DNA of 64,000 nucleotides. Source: Cryptococcus deneoformans JEC21. Taxonomy: Eukaryota > Basidiomycota > Tremellomycetes > Tremellales > Cryptococcaceae. Each line of letters opens with the position of its first letter. Position 1 is the first letter of the stretch. Of this stretch, positions 34,902-46,305 are shown piece by piece. The DNA is taken from assembly GCF_000091045.1 (NCBI RefSeq), contig NC_006693.1, positions 186,001 to 250,000 of the forward strand, in the 5' to 3' direction. Both the position numbers and the translations under genes were made by a program. The notes beneath the pieces are model-generated. The model was not told where the DNA came from. It saw only the letters and a program-made list of their open reading frames with translations, and searched no databases.

Positions 34902-37182
34902 ATGCAATCTGGACTGCATGCTTTCCGCCGCACCCTTCTCCGCTCTTTGCGACCCTCTCACAAAGCGTATAGCACCCATGCACATGCAAAACGGTCTTGG
35001 GTCCTGGCAGGAACGACAGCTGTGGCGGTGTCCGGCCTTGTAAGTAACGTTTCGTTGCAAGAGACGGTTCTGATGACATATTTTATCACCTCCAACAGAC
35101 GCTTGTTTTCTCTGCAGGATTCGGAAATCTGACATTACTGGAGGATGAGACGCGCAACCCCGATCAGCCGAAAAGGACTGTGCTGGCGGGCGGCCAGGAG
35201 CTCATATCGTACGATGAGGTACAGAAACACGCGACAAGGGACGACTGCTGGGTGATCATCGACGTGAGAAGAGATTTCATACGCACAATATACTCGAGGA
35301 GGGCGGACACTGACAGAGTATTAGGGTATGGTGTATGATGTGACCGAATTCCTCAGCCAGCACCCTGGCGGGGCAGAGGTTATCCTGCGAAATGCTGGGA
35401 AAGACGCAACGTGCGTGACCAAGAGTGCTCATCCCACATCTGACATCGTCCTAACCTGACCTCATTGTTAGACGCATTTTTAAGCCGCTACACCCTCCCG
35501 ATGCCCTTGACATCCTTGACGAGTCTCAGCGCCTTGGTCCTATTGATCCATTAAGCGTCCCTGAGTTGGAGGAGGTTGAGACGGAGGAGGACAAGCGCAT
35601 AAAGGAAGCTCGGAAGTCCCTTCCTCCGGTAGATACCATGCTATTACTGCAAGACTTTGAGGACTGGGGGCAACAGGTTCTATCGGGGACTGCCTGGGCG
35701 TATTACCGTAGCGCTGGTGAGTTGAGAATGCGCCATTCTTTTGAGATTGCTGGCTCATAAGCTATTCCACAGCGGACTCTGAAAACAGTGAGGATATCTC
35801 TGTCGCCTGCGTGCACGCTTGCATAAATTGACGTATCACAGCATTCCACGAAAATACGGATGCTTTCAGGCGCTACTGGCTTCGACCACGCATCCTGCGC
35901 AAAGTCGCTCAAGGTGATACCAAAACTTCTTTCCTCGGCATAGACACGGAAACGCCAATATTCATCTCCCCGGCCGCCATGGCCAAACTGGGTCACCCAC
36001 TTGGAGAAGTGAACCTTACACGCGGCGCTGGAAGAGCGGGAATTGTCCAGGCCATCTCGGCGAACGCAAGCTGTGGTTTGGACGAGATCATGGAAGCGAG
36101 GGAGGAAGGACAGAAGGTCATCTATCAGGCAAGTTCTCTTGCTACGCCCCCCACAGAAGCTGATAACCATGCCAGATTTATCTCAATAAAGATCGCAAAG
36201 CGTCTGAGGTTCTTCTCCAAAAAGTGGAAAAGCTGAAGCCCGCGGCAGTCATGTTTACCGTGGACGTGCCTTGGCAGAGCAAACGAACCATGGATACGCG
36301 GGCAAAGAATACGGTCAATGTGAGTGGACTGTCACTTCCTGGGTTTGTTTGGAGCTGAATCCTACTCTTTAGCCCCCCATACAGGATACAGCGGGTAGTG
36401 AAAAGAAGTCCAGAGCACCGCTGGGCGTGAGTGAAGCAATTGGAGGATATCAAGATCGGGACCTGTCGTGGGAGGACATCGCCTTCATCAGGGTAAGTTA
36501 GGCTCTTGTCAGTCTGGCGGATCCGAGGCTGATACCCTACAGAAATACATTAGTGTTCCCATTATCGTCAAGGGGGTTCAAAGCGTCGAAGACATTGAGT
36601 TGTGCGTCAAGGCCGGTGCTGAAGGGGTCTTGATTGTTGGTGTCTTATCTATACTTCCTATCGTATGATCACGGCTAATTGCGCTGTAGTCAAATCACGG
36701 AGGGAGATCGTGTGACTAGTAAGTTGCCCTCATTCGATTTTATTGAGTATCCCTGACGTCCTGCGCAGTGCACCAGCGCCCATCGATATATTATACGAAT
36801 TGCGATGTCATCGTCCAGAACTGTTCAACCAGATAGACGTGTTAATTGACGGCGGCGTCCGTACTGGTGCAGACGTCGTGAAGGCCCTTGCGCTCGGGGC
36901 GAAAGCCGTAGGAGTTGGTCGCCCTTTCCTGTACGCCAACGGTACTCATGGGCAAGAAGGTGTTGAACGAGTCTGCGAGAGTGAGTAACTTTGAATGGCA
37001 TCGAAGGGCCCACGGTCTCAGAAGCTAATGTCGTCATTGCCGATGAAGTCTTGCAAGAAGAGATCACCAATACTATGCGAAATGCGGGAGCGACAAAAGT
37101 ATCGGAGCTCGTGCCGGAAATGTGTGGACTGGCTGGTCCATGGGTGGGTGGCAATCGCCCCCCGTACGCACCCAAAATTTAA
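34902..37182 (+). CDS. CYB2: Cytochrome b2-type FMN-dependent 2-hydroxyacid dehydrogenase
   Basis: Twelve exons: 34902-35039, 35099-35263, 35325-35410, 35472-35716, 35773-35787, 35842-36128, 36176-36319, 36373-36492, 36543-36635, 36690-36718, 36769-36980 and 37022-37182; 564 residues. An Arg/Ser-rich presequence and a hydrophobic segment ([14 protein letters not shown]) fit sorting to the intermembrane space. The cytochrome b5-like heme domain has [20 protein letters not shown]. The FMN TIM barrel follows ([50 protein letters not shown]), with the catalytic His in [11 protein letters not shown] and phosphate-binding [20 protein letters not shown]. Family members oxidise L-lactate and pass electrons to cytochrome c; related 2-hydroxyacids are possible. 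Intron 6 (36129-36175) is GC-AG and exon 5 is 15 nt. Confidence 0.92.
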
Positions 37183-38300
37183 TAGAATGGCGTTCAGAAA
37201 AAGGCTTGTACTCAGCTACACCGTGTAGTTAGTTGTTTACATAAGCACCAGTATGCCATTTGTCATTCTACACTTTCAACAACCGCCAACGACGGTAGCT
37301 CGACTTGTACTGATCTTGCGGCCCAAAAGGCAGAAAAGTAGGGTATTCTGACCATACAGCAGCCGGTAAGCCTCTGATCATAAGCTGCGTGTTTTACGAG
37401 CTGTAGACGGGACATTTTACTTCGTATGGGATGCTGAACGGTGTGGTATTTTCAGCCACCATCCCAAGGCCATCGGGCTGACAGACGACTTGTAAGTGTA
37501 TTATCTATACAGCTCAGTTAAAGAGATTTTGTTGGACCAAGTGCTATGCAACTGGGTGGGAATTCGATGGATGTGGAATTATGGCCCCCATCCAAACGAA
37601 AAGCCGATGGAGTAAGAAGAGATCGGAAATGCGAGCCTCTCGCATACAAGTGCATTGGACTGTGATGCGAGTCAAGGATGGATTAGCACCGACCACGACG
37701 AGAACTCCGCCGGCTATCGGGATTATGCCCAAAGCTGTTGTAGGTACAGTATGTGGTGGTAGATAGGTATAATAGACCGGTATACACTGCATAGTAGTAT
37801 GGGCCGTAGTCTATGGCTTGCTATGTATGATACCCTATTGAAGTTTTGATCCGAGATGTAATCTCCTAACTGAATTACAATTCAACTAGATTCAATCCTC
37901 CTTACTCGTTACTCCTAGTACTTCTTACGTAATATTCAACGACGGTACCAAACCTAGTGCTACAACCTGCAAGGTGATCCTACTAAATCCACCGAAGCTC
38001 TATTTGCTCGGTCGTCTTTTTTGGCATAAATTAACCGAACGCAGGATCACATCTGTGACCTGTGCTGGAGAACATTCGGGCCGAGTCGTTGACCTCGCCT
38101 CGGCACGCTGGCTGTGCTCGGTACGTTCTACCAAGTTGATTTCGCCGCAAGCAGGATCCCATTTATCTTGAAAAAGGCAGTGACTATGTATTTACCTCGA
38201 CGGACAAAAATCACTCTTGCAATCTGCACTTTGTCTTAGTGATTTCACCAGTTCTCCACATTGTCTTCCTTATTCTATCATCTTTCCCATTAAATCGAAC
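37183..38300. promoter_or_regulatory. Spacer and upstream region of the isomerase gene
   Basis: 1.1 kb without a recognisable gene. It contains the 3' flank of CYB2 and the promoter of the TIM-barrel isomerase gene. No defined site seen. Confidence 0.4.
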
Positions 38301-39677
38301 ATGACACCGGTACAAGTCACCGCCGAACGACTGGCGACGATTCCGATCGGGAACTGCATCCAGTGTCTTGGATCACACCCAAATCATACGCTTGAACGCA
38401 AGTTCGAAGCTCTGCAGAAAGGAGGATGGAAGCATACCGAGTTCTCGTTTGCGGAATACTTCAAATGGGTCAGGCAGAAGGAGCCTAACTCCGTGTGAGT
38501 ATTCTGCATCGCCAAATCCCAGAGTTTGGTTTTAGCTTATATTGTCGCCGTCTCAGGCCCAACGTCGATCCCGAAACCTATGGAGACGCCGAGGCCGAAG
38601 CTGGGGAAGAAGAGGCGTGGGAGGCGCTTTATCGGCACGCACCCGAGGCCAAGGCTTTGGCCACCAAGCACGGGGTGAAAATGTGGTCCTTGCAATGCCT
38701 TGGACAAGTTGACAGCTGGCCAGCGGGGAGCAAGAGGGAGATCCGAGGGCGGGAGAAAGCTGTTCACTGGCTGGAATTGTGTTCCCGCTTAGGCCTCGAG
38801 TTCTGCCAGGTAGGTCAAGGTCTCGCAATGTCGTCATTTCTGGTTGGTGCTGCTGACTAACATCTCCATAGATCGGTGTGAACGATCAATACGATGCAGT
38901 CGCGCCTTTCGAGAAGACCGTGCAGGATCTAGTTTGGATTGCCGACCAAGCGGCAGCACGGGGTGTCAAAGTCGCCTACGAATCCTGGAATTTTGCGCCG
39001 AAGAATAACCAGTGGGAGGCAACATGGGCAATTGTGCAGGCGGCGGTGAGTCTTGTATACCCGACGGATGTTGTCTAATGCATGCTTTCGGATAGAACCA
39101 TCCCAGCCTCGGTTTGTGTATCGACACTGCTCAATGTGCGTTGGCGCCCGCTTACGGCTTCGACCCTACTTCTGGACGTGGATTCACCCCGGTGGCAGTG
39201 CAAGCATTACTTGAGCGTCTTGCTTCAGTGCCCGGTGACAAGATCTTTTTTGTGGAAATCTCAGACGTCCTCGCGCCCCAACCTGCTCTTCTCTGCGGTA
39301 GCCCCTTCGATCAGTGGCATCTCGACCAAGGGCCCGGTTACCGAACCGGATTCACGTGGTGTCGATGTGCAAGGGTCATCCCCCACATTGGGAGGGGAAC
39401 GGGCAAACTAGTGCAGGGTGAAAAGGGTCTCGGAGCCGGTAGGACTGCCGAGATTGTCAAAGCCATTCTAAGCACAGGTTTCAACGGTGAGTTTCCCCAT
39501 CTTTTCTGTCTTCATTTCTCGATTACGTCCTAACATCGCAATTTCCACGTAGGCCCGATGTTCTACGAGTGTTTCGAGGTGGCGGAGCAGGAAAAGCCTG
39601 ACCTTTCAATCCCTGACGAACTTGTACAAGCTTCAGTCTTGTCATGGGAGCGCATGAGCAAGGCGATTCTCAGTTGA
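38301..39677 (+). CDS. Xylose-isomerase-like TIM-barrel sugar isomerase/epimerase (IolE/IolI/DHS-dehydratase superfamily)
   Basis: Five exons: 38301-38494, 38557-38809, 38872-39045, 39096-39486 and 39553-39677; 378 residues. The fold is the AP-endonuclease-2 or xylose-isomerase-like barrel: strand-1 region ATIPIGNCIQCLGSHPNHTL, a metal-ligand Glu in VKVAYESWNFAPKNNQWEAT, an Asp in HPSLGLCIDTAQCALAP, a further Glu in IFFVEISDVLAPQP, and the C-terminal GFNGPMFYECFEV. Superfamily members include inosose dehydratase and inosose isomerase of inositol breakdown and fungal 3-dehydroshikimate dehydratase of quinate breakdown. The motif order does not separate these. Location between MIOX and two inositol-dehydrogenase-like genes favours a polyol role, as inference. 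A broken relative lies at 56.9-57.4 kb. Confidence 0.85.
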
Positions 39678-40956
39678 TGTACTCAATAATTAAAGGAATC
39701 AAATGCATTCATCAATCACATGTACTGGGGCCGAGTGGTCTTGTTGAGATGTTCTCAGATCCATGGGACATACAGCTTAGACCGTCCAGGTGGTAGCCAA
39801 CTACTCGAGCTTCTGCACCAGCAATACTTGGCTATTGTACTCGTGCAAACCTAGAATAACTCATATTTAGTACTTTGGCCGATAAATCAGGAATGAGCCG
39901 GAGTTTGAAAGGAAATTGGCTGGCCGGTGACGTTGTGAAGTGGTTGGTTACTACATGATTGTTTTGTTTCAACATAGTTAGCCCGTTTCAGATATAAAAG
40001 TTAAGACCCCTGATTTACATAGCTAAGATAAGCCTCCGTTTCTGGTTTTTTGACTTTTAAATTCAAAAGAGGCCGATCGATATATTAGCTAACTAAGACT
40101 TAGATAGGTGCTCCTCACTCCTATTCACGTTCGAGTCGCGGCGCCCTCAGGCCTGGTATTTGATCGGAGATTTTACAGGGCTTATTATTGGTAGGGCTTA
40201 TAGTGTCATAAGCTGGTGACAAAATGCATGTTTCTGAGATATGCTTGAGTGCATTGCTGGCACATCGGGGCCGAGGACGGACGAAACCCGAAAGTCTCGA
40301 TTTTCTCCAGACATCTATGTGAGAAACGCGTGGAAATCGCGTGGAAATTAGATTTAGCAGACGTGAATAAGGTAAGAACGACCTCCTCGCAGGCTGCTAA
40401 TCTAATCCGCCTCCGCTAATTTTCCCCATACAAAATAAGGAAACGGAATCAAAATAAGATAAGCCGCGACAGGAAATAAGGTAAAAGGAAAATTAAGAAA
40501 ATTGATAGTTGAAACGTACTAATTTTATATTTAAAACTAGCGTATACACTCTAGTAAAATGCACTCGCTCCGTCATTCGATTTTAACCCGGTGACCTGCA
40601 TGTCAAAACGCCGGATTGTCCTGATGATGTCCGTCCCAGGCCTATCAAACAACTGCGGGGCTCGGTCGCAATATGTAACCGGGACATCGGCTCCGCTTGA
40701 TTTCTGTTTTACGCGAGCAGTGTTCGGTGACTTTTTGGTGCGATTCGCATACCGTTCGCTCTCTTTCGTTCGGGGCAGAGCTCGGCGACTTCGGTATTCC
40801 CCTATGTAGGAAGGAAGAATCGTTGAAACGACTACATATACAGACTGACGTTCTAGCTCTCCCACATCCTCAGCACAGCATATCATCGCACTAGTTACTT
40901 CAAGCATTTCGATCATCTCAAAAAAGTTCCATCAGACTCAACAACAATCTCTCACG
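39678..40956. promoter_or_regulatory. Spacer upstream of the first dehydrogenase gene
   Basis: 1.3 kb, AT-rich between 39960 and 40540. A GTTCGAGTC word at about 40130 resembles a tRNA T loop but has no supporting stems. Promoter of the plus-strand dehydrogenase gene is expected in the right part. Confidence 0.4.
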
Positions 40957-42461
40957 ATGACAATTGAAATCCCATCGTCTAACAGGAAGGCCCGAATTGG
41001 TGTGATGGGCGTGGGCCGAATGGGCAAACGACATGCCAGAAATGTGCGATAAATTTCATCTTGTAGGCCCTGTGCAATTGCTGACCAAGTGAATGCCTTA
41101 CAGATCGCCGAGTTCGCCCCTAGAGCCGAGCTTGTGGCGGTCTCCGACCCATACCCCGAGGCTCTGGAATGGGCCAAGGCCAACTTGCCTTCCACAGTTA
41201 AGTCAGTAGACTCTCGCGTCTTTCTTCAGTTGAGAGAGGCTGACATATTCTCGCAGGACGTACAGTTCCTCTGAGGAGTTGATCAACGATCCCGACATTG
41301 AGGGAATCCTGATTGCCACTGAGACCGCCTTCCACGCCGAGTACGCCATCAAGGTCATTGAGGCTGGCAAGGTAAGCAAATCGCTTATGCGTCAGCGTGC
41401 CTTGACTTCCACTAACGTGACCGTACTCTTAGCACGCACTTATTGAGAAGCCGATCTCGGTGGATATCGAGCTTACGAAGCCGGTCGTGGCAGCTGCAAA
41501 GAAGCGTCCTGATCTCAAGGTCATGGTGGCTTTCTCGAGGAGATGTGAGTGCCACTCGGCGAGATGCAATTTGTGCATTCCACTGACATTGTACGCGATT
41601 CTTAGTCGACGCATCCTACCAAGAAGCGGCTAAGCGGATTGAGGATGGACAACTCGGCTCAGCGTACCTTATCAAGTCTTGCACAAACGACCTTTACGAC
41701 CCTACTGGCTACTTCTTGAACTACGCCAAGAAGTCTGGCGGCATTTTCATGGACTGCGGCATCCATGACATCGACATTGGTCGATACCTTTTGAACGTTG
41801 GCAACACAGATGGGCTCAAGAATCCTGCCAAGCAGGTTTCCAAAGTCTTCGCAACGGGGCTGAACACTGTTTACCCCGAATTGGCAGAGATGGAGGATTG
41901 CGACAACGCTCTCGGCATAATTGAGTTCGAAAATGGCTCAAAGTTGAACATTCATCTCTCCAGGACTTCAATCCACGGGCACGACGTCGTGTGTGAGGTG
42001 TTTGGGACTAAGGGAAAGTTCGTGATCAACGCTGTAAGTCGTTTCAGCCTGCGTCTGGACCGAGAGGGTTATTAACACGAGCTTGTCCAGGTTCCCAACA
42101 TCTCCCGCGTCGAGATCCGCGACGAACACGGTGTCCGAACGGAGTCTCAGTGAGTCTACTTGATTCTCGCAGGCCTCAGATTGCTCCAATGCTAAAACTT
42201 GTCAAAATAGCCCCTCATATTATGAGCGATTTTTCGAGGCTTTTAAGACAGAAGTCCAAACTTTCTCAAGTTGTATCTTGGACGACACACGTAGGTCACT
42301 CGCTTTATTTGTGTCCTCAATACTGACGGTCCCATGCAGCTGTTCCCACTCCCCCCCACGACGCCCTCGAGGCCGCGCAAATCGCCACAGCGCTCACTCA
42401 TTCATTCCGCACTGGCAATCCTGTATACTTCGATGACAATGGAGAGCCTATTTTGAAGTAG
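40957..42461 (+). CDS. Gfo/Idh/MocA-family dehydrogenase, inositol 2-dehydrogenase-like (copy 1)
   Basis: Eight exons: 40957-41043, 41104-41201, 41257-41371, 41433-41544, 41606-42033, 42091-42149, 42211-42290 and 42340-42461; 366 residues. The Rossmann fold begins at IGVMGVGRMGKRHARN (G-x-G-x-x-G). Then come AELVAVSDPYPEAL, the E-K-P motif with the catalytic Lys (HALIEKPISVD) and the substrate-side helix SGGIFMDCGIHDIDIGRYLL, whose Asp and His match the catalytic pair of inositol 2-dehydrogenases. Members oxidise a ring or sugar hydroxyl with NAD(P). The IKSCTNDLYDPTGYF segment is typical of the inositol-dehydrogenase branch. No targeting signal, so cytosolic. A tandem paralogue follows 1.7 kb downstream with exactly the same exon lengths. 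Confidence 0.88.
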
Positions 42462-44188
42462 AACCGACGAGGAGGTCGTGCTTGAGATTACGTATGAGCT
42501 TGATTTTGGTGTCATCGGTTTTGGCCTTGTGAGAAAATATTGTATGCAGCATATGATGGGCATTTGTTCAATATATTCAGTTGAGAAGGACGTCTTCATT
42601 GCATCCTACCCCATTAAGTAATGATTATCTCTGAGCAAGCTTAAAATCGACGAGATTGATGAATGATTTTGCTTTACCTAACTGAGGTCTGACTTCACTG
42701 CAAACTTTACAACTGCATTCAAGCTTGGTCTGATCGGCAAAACGATTTTTCATAGTGCTGGACCTGATATGGACAGCTCTTCTTTTCTTTGATTCCAATG
42801 GAAATACATGATATTTGATTCAGACTGCTTGGTTGGTGAAGCGGGAAAGCTGCAACTAATCTCCACGTGAGGACTATCATGTCTTACAGTATTGTAAGTA
42901 GCGGTGCCACTGTCCTCATAGGGGTCGGAAAGCACCTGATGCTACTTTAGTTTCCTGTATCTCAGTCGTTTGTCTTCAGTCGTGTTAGAAACACAATGTC
43001 TAGACAATGTGGTGGTGGTGGCTGAGCTAGGGAGTTAGAGAAAACTACGTTGCTCGGAGAGAAGACTAAGATGCTTGGAGCGATGCATTTTTCTACTCGA
43101 AAGGCTACGCCTTTTATATCTTTTCTACGTCTGCAAACTGACCCATCTTTCCCATCCCTCGGACACCCTTTTCATCTCTCTTCCTCCGACTCTGATTTTC
43201 CGAGAGCCTCTTCTGATCCGGTTCCTTCTCCCCTTCTCACTTCCTCTGTTCTTCCTCTTCTCCTCGGCTAACCCCTATCACCCCAATTTTCCCGTTTTCT
43301 TCACCTCTCGTCTTCTTCTCTCCTTCTGCTAACTCTTCCTCCTCTCAGTTCCTTACACACATATATATATATTCTGACACTTCGTCACGCGTCGCCGCTG
43401 GAGTTGCCGTAGGTAACGAAATGGTCTGTCATGACCGTATGACTGATCGGACTCCTGTTCCAGTCTTCGGCGCTGAAGAAATTGATCTGCAGGTGAATGG
43501 AATTGGATGAGGGACCAACGAGATTGTAGGGATCCAACGAAGAGGACTAAATCGGTGATATCTTTGCATCTGGTCCCCGCCCTTGCTTCTTCTTCTTGCG
43601 TGTTCTTGGAATCTCTCGATCTGACAGACTGGCGGTAGGCGCCGAGCCTGTTACTAACATTAATTACTATAACAAGTCGGTAAATTGATCACCGGCAGAC
43701 AAACCGGGAAAGTCATGATGTTATCTACTGCGGATAGCAGTGGAACGGAATTATAAGTGAATTGCTTAACCGCTAGGAAGCTCGGAATGCTTCCGTACGA
43801 TTTGGGCCTATGAAGTTCGGTGAGTTCGGTCGATTCCTGAAAACAAAGTCATTCTGATTACATTTCGGGAGCGGTCTTCGGATCAAACTACTATCGGTCT
43901 TTCCGACGCTCCCTGAGACCTCTAAGACCTCTCCACTTTACTTCACTCTACTCTCTGGCCCGCACCCAAGTCTCTCTTCGGTCTATTTTCCAGCTTCTTG
44001 CAATTCCAGATCAAACAGATGGTTACATTGTATGGGATACATTTGAGTTTAGCAGGACGTACATTTAGCAGAAATTTGCAAGAGCATGGACTTAGGTATA
44101 TATATAACTGACCACGATAAATCGTCGTCGGCTCTGCACAATACCACCCACTTCGCATAACTATTACATCCAAAACAAGCACAACACA
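42462..44188. promoter_or_regulatory. Spacer between the tandem dehydrogenase genes with a long CT-rich tract
   Basis: 1.7 kb. Bases 43140-43360 are strongly pyrimidine-rich on the plus strand and include a GCTAACTC...CAG arrangement (about 43327-43349) like an intron branch point and acceptor. CT-rich blocks upstream of fungal start codons are common in highly expressed genes. No coding frame with a domain is seen. Confidence 0.45.
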
Positions 44189-45698
44189 ATGGCTATCTCT
44201 CAAGGCAATTCTAATGGCAAGCTTCGCATCGGTGTCCTCGGTGTTGGCCGGATGGGTCGACGACACGCGTCAAACGTGAGTTTTGTCGCTGTGAAATTGG
44301 TACGAACACAGTTGCTCACACATTGTTTGGTAGGTTGCTTACTCGGCACCACGGGCAGAGCTGGTGGCAGTAGCGGACCCCAGTCAGGAGGCACTGGCGT
44401 GGGCCAAAGCGAACCTGCCGTCCACAGTGCAGTGAGTGCTTTCTCCGTCCGGTTACAGAGAATGAGAAACATCGCTGACAGCATGTGAAAAGGTACTACT
44501 CCGATTCCGCGGACGTCATTCAATCGCCCAACGTCGATGCTGTCTTGATTTCTACTGAGACTTCGGAACATGCAAGGCTCGCTTTGGAGGCTGCCGCCGC
44601 GGGAAAGGTATGTAGACAGCAGGCGAGCCTTGGGAGTAATACAACTGACCCTTCCGACAGCACGTCCTTCTTGAGAAGCCCATCTCCGTTGATGTTGACC
44701 TTTCGCGGCCTGTCGTGGAAGCAGCCGGTAAGCACCCCGAACTGAAGATAATGGTTGGATTCTCTCGGCGATGTAGGTCTTCATTGACTATTTACATACA
44801 CGCGGCGTCGATGCTGATAGAAGGCCTACAGTCGATGCTTCCTACAGGGAGGCAAAGAGGAGGATTGATGAAGGTACCGTGGGCAAACCGTACTTGATCA
44901 AATCGTGCACCAACGATCAATACGACTCCACCGGCTTCTTCATTGCCTACTCTAAGGCATCTGGAGGCATCTTCATTGATTGCGGTATCCACGACATTGA
45001 TATCTCACGATGGCTATTGGACGTTGAAAACCCAGCCAACCTCAAGTATCCTAAGAAGCAAGTGACCTCTGTTTGGGCGACCGGCCTTAACGCTCAACAC
45101 CCAGAGCTCGCGTCGTACGGAGACTGTGACAATGCTATCTGCGTGGTCGAGTACGAGAATGGAACCAAGTGTACCTTCCACCTCTCGAGGACAGCCATCC
45201 ACGGTCATGACTGCTTCTGCGAGGTCTTTGGAACCGACAGCAAACTGATCATCAACGGCGTAAGTCATTGCCCGCTCTGACAATTCGTATGTGAGCCAAA
45301 ATTGATCCCTTTTTTTTTTTTTCAGAATCCAAACATGAACCGTGTAGAAATTAGAGACATCCACGGAGTTCGTATGGAGTCTACGTAAGTGTTTCAAACC
45401 ACCTTTTTGATAAAGAACGTCTTACTCATTGACTCGTCTACAGGCCTACTTACTACGAGCGATTCAGGGATGCATTCATCAGCGAGGTGCAAACTTTCTG
45501 TGACGTAGTTTTGGACGACAAACGTAAGCTGTTTTGCTTCAACATGTGTTGCCTCGTGCTGATCATGCCCTTTCAGCCGTCCCCACCACACCTCAATCCG
45601 CCCTGGAAGCTGCTAAGATAGCCATGGCCCTCACTCATTCTTTCCGAGCCGGCAAGCCAGTTTATTTTGACAATGAAGGCGAGGCAATTATTAACTAG
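44189..45698 (+). CDS. Gfo/Idh/MocA-family dehydrogenase, inositol 2-dehydrogenase-like (copy 2)
   Basis: Eight exons: 44189-44275, 44334-44431, 44493-44607, 44661-44772, 44832-45259, 45326-45384, 45444-45523 and 45577-45698; 366 residues. The exon lengths (87, 98, 115, 112, 428, 59, 80, 122) are identical to copy 1, so the two arose by tandem duplication. Motifs: IGVLGVGRMGRRHASN, HVLLEKPISVDVDL, SGGIFIDCGIHDIDISRWLL and TPTYYERFRDAFISEVQTF. Residues of the NAD(P) loop and the catalytic Lys, Asp and His are kept. Differences from copy 1 lie mainly in surface segments, so different substrates or regulation are possible. One acceptor (before 44493) ends AAG. Confidence 0.88.
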
Positions 45699-46305
45699 GC
45701 ATGAGTTTGATGGAGTATATGTGTGTAACCATTATGACCTTCATAAAGCAGCACGTACCAAAATGCATAGAATGACCAGCAAATGTTATGTTCCTGAAAG
45801 TCCATGCGTTGGTGGGCTAGCCCTATTCTGTGGCGTAACTTAGACTACTCGTCAAGGCGGACTGCGATGATGCCGTGTTGCCAGGGTCATTATGCTGAAG
45901 TACGCGCTGTGGATTGTCTTTGGTTGAATGATATAGCTCCGAGTGCAGGATGGTTTTACGTGGCTTCTCACGCAGCAATCGACTACCCTTTATCGACCGC
46001 TCCAAGCCATTTTCGAATATGAATACGTCGGTGAAAAGGTTAGATTGCATTTGGTAACAGTCAGAGTGGTCAGCTCTGTGACGGCGGCCGTCTGCCGGCA
46101 GCCGAAGCGGAAGCTGTAAATGGTAGTACCACGCAGGGCAACTGCCTCGCTGGCGGATGATTTGGACGATTTGCAAAACAAACGGTACCGGCAGAATGTG
46201 ACCTTTCTGTAGTTTGCATGCAACATTATTAATACAGTTCTCTATAAAAAGGATCGTCTCGTTTCCGGAGTGCCTGGCCGTGTTGGCACCGCCGATGCGG
46301 GACGA
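45699..46305. other. Convergent 3' spacer
   Basis: Between the second dehydrogenase (+) and the Zn(II)2Cys6 regulator (-). The regulator could extend a little into this stretch if its last intron is spliced (see that entry). Otherwise nothing recognised. Confidence 0.4.

Noticed and set aside
40120..40150. Possible tRNA (GTTCGAGTC word)
   Set aside because: No acceptor, D or anticodon stem can be formed around it.
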